Source: Acidimicrobiaceae bacterium (GTDB lineage Bacteria; Actinomycetota; Acidimicrobiia; Acidimicrobiales; RAAP-2). From it: a stretch of DNA of 15,078 bases. The notes beneath the pieces were generated by a model. It was not told the origin of the DNA and made no database searches. It saw only the letters and a list, made by a program, of their open reading frames with translations. Within the stretch, counting starts at the first letter, position 1. The number at the start of each line of letters is the position of its first letter. The stretch lies in NCBI GenBank assembly GCA_003152555.1, contig PMAL01000170.1, positions 1-15,078 on the forward strand, in the 5' to 3' direction. Positions 11,968 to 15,078 of the stretch are shown piece after piece. A program made the position numbers and the translations under genes.

Positions 11968-12432
11968 ATGCGCGTCGCCCTTGGTTCCGATCACGCTGGC
12001 TTCCAATTGAAGTCCGTACTGGCCTCGACGCTGACCGGTTGGGGCTACGACGTAGTGGACCTGGGCACGGCTGACGCATCGACCTCCGTTGACTATCCCG
12101 ACTTTGGCGAAGCGGTGGGTCGACGCGTGGTCGAAGGAGACTGCGATATGGGAGTGGCCGTCTGTGGTTCGGGCATCGGTATTTCTATCGCGGCGAACAA
12201 AGTACCGGGGGTACGCGCGGCGTTAGTGCACGACGCCACGTCGGCCCGTCTGGCGCGCGAACACAATCACGCCAACGTACTCTGTTTTGGTTCGCGCCTC
12301 GTGGGCGAACTCGTAGCCATCGACGCGCTTGAGGCGTGGCTTAACGCCACGCCACAGGATCGCCATTCGGGTCGTATTGAAAAACTGCACGCGCTCGACG
12401 AGCGCCCTACAGAAGAAAGGCAGTTCCAGTGA
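11968..12432 (+). CDS. rpiB: Ribose-5-phosphate isomerase B
   Basis: Interconverts ribose 5-phosphate and ribulose 5-phosphate (LacAB/RpiB family). The 154 residues begin MRVALGSDHAGFQLK, with the family DHAG (8-11), then DLGT, DYPDFG, and the catalytic-cysteine loop AVCGSGIGISIAANK (Cys66). The phosphate/ring-binding SARLAREHNHANVLCFG completes the site. An in-frame ATG at 11872 would give a 32-residue extension with no family similarity, so 11968 is preferred; the -10 box fits this start too. The gene ends in a GTGA overlap with glyA. rpiB directly before glyA is a recurrent arrangement in actinobacteria. Confidence 0.94.
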   Translation: MRVALGSDHAGFQLKSVLASTLTGWGYDVVDLGTADASTSVDYPDFGEAVGRRVVEGDCDMGVAVCGSGIGISIAANKVPGVRAALVHDATSARLAREHNHANVLCFGSRLVGELVAIDALEAWLNATPQDRHSGRIEKLHALDERPTEERQFQ

Positions 12433-13721
12433 GCACTTCACCATTTGATGCGTGGATTACCAATGATGACGAGGTGTCGTCGCTGCTGAGCCAAGAGTGG
12501 AACCGTCAGACGTCAACCTTGCAGCTCATCGCGAGTGAGAATTTTGCGTCGCCAGCGGTGTTGGCCGCCACTGGTTCAGTGCTGACCAATAAGTACGCCG
12601 AAGGGTACCCCGGTCGCCGCTACTACGGGGGCAATCAGATCATCGATGAAGTGGAAGACTTGGCCCGACGTCGATTGACCGCGCTCTTCGGCGCCGATCA
12701 CGCCAATGTCCAACCCCACTGCGGTGCCAACGCCAACGTCGCGGTCTATCAAGCACTGCTCGACGCCGGCGACACGATCCTCGCGATGCGCCTCGATCAG
12801 GGTGGCCACCTGACCCACGGTTCGCCCGTGTCGGTCACGTCGAAGTACTGGCACTTCGTCTCCTATGGCGTGACGCCGCGTTCGGATGATCCCGATGCGC
12901 CCGGTGAGCACATTGACTTTGACAATGTGCGTGATCTGGCGATGCAGCACCGGCCGAAGCTCATTGTCGCCGGTGCGACGGCGTACGCGCGACTGATCGA
13001 TCCGGCTCCCTTTCGCGAGATTGCCGACGAGGTTGGCGCGTTACTGATGTTCGACTCGGCGCACGTGGCTGGGCTCATCGCGGGAGGCTCGCACCCGAAC
13101 CCGGTGCCCTACGCCGACGTCGTGACGTTCACCACGCACAAGACGCTTCGCGGACCGCGTGGTGGCGCGATTCTCTGTCGCGAGGAGTACGCCAAGAAAG
13201 TTGACATGGCGGTGTTCCCGGGTCAACAGGGCGGTCCACTCGAGCACGTGATCGCCGCCAAGGCCGTGTCGTTTCGAGAAGCGGCGCAACCGAGCTTCTC
13301 GGTCTACACCGATCAAATCGTGAAGAACTCCAAAGCATTTGGCGCGGCCCTGGCCGGAGAAGGATTCCGCCTCGTGTCGGGCGGCACCGACAACCACATG
13401 GCGGTGCTCGACCTGCGCGACTTCGACGCCGAATTGACCGGCAAAGAGGCCCAAGAGGCATTGGACCGAGCTGGCATCACCACGAACCGCAATCAGATTC
13501 CCGACGACCCGCGCAGCCCGTTCATCACGTCCGGGTTGCGCGTGGGCACTGCCGCCGAGACAACCGCGGGTATGAAGGAGGCGCAGTTCGTCACCGTTGC
13601 CGCGCTGATGGCGCGCGCCCTGCGCAGTCGTGGCGATGACGCCGCCATTGCCAAGATTCGCGCAGAAGTGGCCGAGCTGTGCGGTGCGTTTAACCCCTAC
13701 GCCGGATTTACGAAGTTGTAA
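12429..13721 (+). CDS. glyA: Serine hydroxymethyltransferase
   Basis: PLP-dependent enzyme that converts serine and tetrahydrofolate to glycine and 5,10-methylene-THF, the main one-carbon source. All 430 residues align with the family: LIASENFAS (33-41), YAEGYPGRRYYGG (56-68), GGHLTHGSPV (125-134), FDSAHVAGLIAGG (208-220; Asp209 binds the PLP ring nitrogen) and TTHKTLRGPRGG (235-246) with Schiff-base Lys238. The motif usually written QPHSG is QPHCG here (Cys98), a change at a cofactor-phosphate contact. The GTG start overlaps the rpiB TGA and has AAAGG (12416-12420) 8 bases upstream. The stop TAA abuts the wecA ATG with no gap, so the four genes form one operon. Confidence 0.96.
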   Translation: MSTSPFDAWITNDDEVSSLLSQEWNRQTSTLQLIASENFASPAVLAATGSVLTNKYAEGYPGRRYYGGNQIIDEVEDLARRRLTALFGADHANVQPHCGANANVAVYQALLDAGDTILAMRLDQGGHLTHGSPVSVTSKYWHFVSYGVTPRSDDPDAPGEHIDFDNVRDLAMQHRPKLIVAGATAYARLIDPAPFREIADEVGALLMFDSAHVAGLIAGGSHPNPVPYADVVTFTTHKTLRGPRGGAILCREEYAKKVDMAVFPGQQGGPLEHVIAAKAVSFREAAQPSFSVYTDQIVKNSKAFGAALAGEGFRLVSGGTDNHMAVLDLRDFDAELTGKEAQEALDRAGITTNRNQIPDDPRSPFITSGLRVGTAAETTAGMKEAQFVTVAALMARALRSRGDDAAIAKIRAEVAELCGAFNPYAGFTKL

Positions 13722-14864
13722 ATGGGCAACATCGGCTTCTACATCATCGTGCTGGTGGTAGGAGCGGTCGTGACGATGGCGGCGGATGTCCCGGCGCGAA
13801 TTATCTCCGAACGGGTCGGCTACTCAGCCCAACCCGACGAACGTAAGGTCCACGAGAAGCTCACGCCCTACGGTGGTGGCGCCGCGATGCTGGTCGGATT
13901 CTGCGTAGCGCTCGTGGCGGCGGCTGCCATCCCGCAACTGCGATCGGTGATCACCTCGTCGCACGAGATGATTGGCGTGTTGCTGGCGGCCGGAGTGATA
14001 TTCGTTGTGGGGCTGCTCGACGATTTTCGTGACATGAGCGCCCCGGCGAAGGTCGCCGGTCAGGTACTCGCCGCCTCGATTCTCTACTTCTCGGGTTGCA
14101 CCATGTACCAATTGAAGCTTCCGTTCGCGGGCTTCGTCGTGCTGGGACCATCGATCTTGCCGCTGATCACCGCGGCGTGGGTCATCGCGCTCACCAACGC
14201 GGTCAACTTGATTGACGGCCTCGACGGCCTGGCGGGCGGGATCGTCGCGATTGCTTCGGGCACATTGTGCATCTACGGGCTGCGCCTGGAAGATCTAGGG
14301 CTGTTGCCGGTGACCAATGTAGGTCCGCTCATCGCGGCCCTCACGTGTGGCATCTGTCTGGGCTTCTTGCGTGACAACTTTCATCCGGCCAAGCTCTTCA
14401 TGGGCGACGCCGGCGCATTGATGCTGGGACTACTGATGAGCGCTTCGACCATGGTGATCGGGGGGCGCACCCCACCAGCGAGTGGCGTGACGTTCTTTTT
14501 CTTCGCCCCGCTGTTCATTCCGGTCTTCATCCTCGGAGTGCCGCTCATCGACGCGGTGTGGGCGTTCGTGCGCCGCACCGTGTCGGGACAGGGGTTTCAT
14601 ACCCCGGATAAGAACCACATCCATCACCGGCTGATGCGACTGGGTCACGGACAGCGCCGTACCGTGATCATTCTGTGGTTGTGGACCGCCCTGCTCTGTG
14701 GTTTCGTGCTCTTCCCGCTCTTTGAACCTCGATTTAATGTATTCATTCCTCTCGGCGTGGCGGTGCTCGTCATCGGTCTCTTCTTCTGGTCGAGTCCTCT
14801 GTGGATACGCCGGCGCGCCCGCCAAGAAACCTCAAAAGCGTCCGCTAAGAGTTCGTCAAAATGA
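13722..14864 (+). CDS. wecA: Undecaprenyl/decaprenyl-phosphate GlcNAc-1-phosphate transferase (WecA/TagO/Rfe, MraY superfamily)
   Basis: Integral membrane enzyme that transfers a sugar-1-phosphate (normally GlcNAc-1-P from UDP-GlcNAc) to a polyprenyl phosphate, starting cell-envelope glycan synthesis. The 380 residues contain about ten hydrophobic segments. Cytoplasmic catalytic motifs are all visible: PDERKVHEKLTPYGGG (38-53), LLDDFRDM (98-105, the Asp pair), NAVNLIDGLDGLAGG (159-173), LFMGDAGALMLG (225-236) and HIHHRLMRLGHGQ (299-311), the WecA-type HIHH. These mark WecA/TagO rather than MraY itself. A basic, Ser-rich tail closes the protein. The position matches rfe (Rv1302) upstream of the ATP synthase genes in M. 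tuberculosis, where it initiates arabinogalactan linkage; the same role here is inference. ATGA overlap with the next gene. Confidence 0.93.
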   Translation: MGNIGFYIIVLVVGAVVTMAADVPARIISERVGYSAQPDERKVHEKLTPYGGGAAMLVGFCVALVAAAAIPQLRSVITSSHEMIGVLLAAGVIFVVGLLDDFRDMSAPAKVAGQVLAASILYFSGCTMYQLKLPFAGFVVLGPSILPLITAAWVIALTNAVNLIDGLDGLAGGIVAIASGTLCIYGLRLEDLGLLPVTNVGPLIAALTCGICLGFLRDNFHPAKLFMGDAGALMLGLLMSASTMVIGGRTPPASGVTFFFFAPLFIPVFILGVPLIDAVWAFVRRTVSGQGFHTPDKNHIHHRLMRLGHGQRRTVIILWLWTALLCGFVLFPLFEPRFNVFIPLGVAVLVIGLFFWSSPLWIRRRARQETSKASAKSSSK

Positions 14865-15078
14865 GTGAGCAACACGAGCCAGATTCTGAAGAGAGTCACA
14901 GCAATGAAGTCTCGGATCTGCCGGGCGTGGCCGCTTTCGCCACGATGGGCATCACCATCGCCGTGACCGTCGGAATCGGAGTATTGCTGGGGATTTGGGC
15001 CGACAACGCGTGGGGCGACGCTCCGCTGTGGTTGGTAATCGGACTAGTATTGGGAACGGTCGCCGCCGTGGTGAGCGT
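14861..15078 (+). CDS. atpI: AtpZ/AtpI family ATP synthase accessory membrane protein, 5' part (runs off window)
   Basis: The first 72 residues of a small membrane protein. A hydrophilic acidic head (SEQHEPDSEESHSNEVSDL) is followed by one helix (about 24-46, AAFATMGITIAVTVGIGVLLGIWAD) and the start of a second (about 56-72). The GxxLGxWxD pattern between the helices is typical of the AtpZ/AtpI family encoded at the head of F1Fo ATP synthase operons, thought to assist c-ring assembly or Mg2+ supply. The ATG overlaps the wecA TGA. The 3' end is missing, so total length and any second conserved motif cannot be judged. By analogy with other actinobacteria, atpB should follow. Confidence 0.85.
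   Translation, partial: MSEQHEPDSEESHSNEVSDLPGVAAFATMGITIAVTVGIGVLLGIWADNAWGDAPLWLVIGLVLGTVAAVVS

Noticed and set aside
11818..12006. Upstream extension of gntK to 12006
   Set aside because: It would cross the divergent rpiB promoter and start; the extra 63 residues resemble no gluconokinase, and the P-loop lies at the proper distance from ATG 11817.
13041..13461. 137- and 110-codon frames antisense to glyA
   Set aside because: glyA motifs are continuous across this stretch; the antisense frames show no family sequence.
1..15078. tRNA, rRNA, CRISPR arrays, insertion sequences, phage or toxin-antitoxin genes
   Set aside because: Looked for on both strands; no repeat-spacer pattern, transposase or integrase motif, tRNA-like cloverleaf or toxin-sized gene pair is present. 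Nearly all sequence is accounted for by the genes listed.

Overview
The window is a densely packed, moderately GC-rich stretch that most resembles an actinobacterium, probably from a deep branch such as Acidimicrobiia. The evidence is gene order plus protein style. The two ends carry the actinobacterial backbone prfA - prmC - sua5/tsaC ... rpiB - glyA - wecA - atpI, which normally runs into the F1Fo ATP synthase operon (compare M. tuberculosis Rv1299-Rv1304: prfA, hemK, Rv1301, rfe, Rv1303, atpB). GTG starts, 4-base stop/start overlaps and TAnnnT -10 boxes directly before start codons fit this. The taxon is inferred, not proven.

Left flank (1-3980, + strand): the 3' end of prfA, then prmC and the threonylcarbamoyl-AMP synthase, each overlapping the previous gene. 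These are followed by a DUF885 zinc-peptidase-like protein with its own promoter and strong Shine-Dalgarno, and a RimJ/RimL-like GNAT acetyltransferase that looks leaderless.

Centre (3999-10963, - strand): one tightly coupled five-gene catabolic operon. In transcription order it encodes an acyl-CoA carboxylase carboxyltransferase, a biotin carboxylase/BCCP subunit, an AtuA (DUF1446) family protein, a TIGR03084/DinB-like protein and a crotonase. The junctions are a GTGA overlap, a 2-base gap, a GTGA overlap and a TAATG overlap. The partnership recalls the geranyl-CoA (Atu) and 3-methylcrotonyl-CoA (Liu) pathways: a 3-methyl-branched enoyl-CoA is carboxylated and the glutaconyl-type product is hydrated. 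The acyl-CoA dehydrogenase and lyase are absent, and AtuA and the DinB-like protein have no established reaction here. This is the most interesting part of the window.

Right flank (11092-15078): a 64-residue two-helix membrane protein (+), gluconokinase (-), then rpiB - glyA - wecA - atpI (+), joined by a GTGA overlap, a direct abutment and an ATGA overlap. The last gene is cut by the window end. The catabolic block and its neighbours therefore sit inside what is often a contiguous housekeeping cluster. There are no tRNA or rRNA genes, CRISPR arrays, transposases or phage genes. No intergenic gap exceeds about 150 bases.
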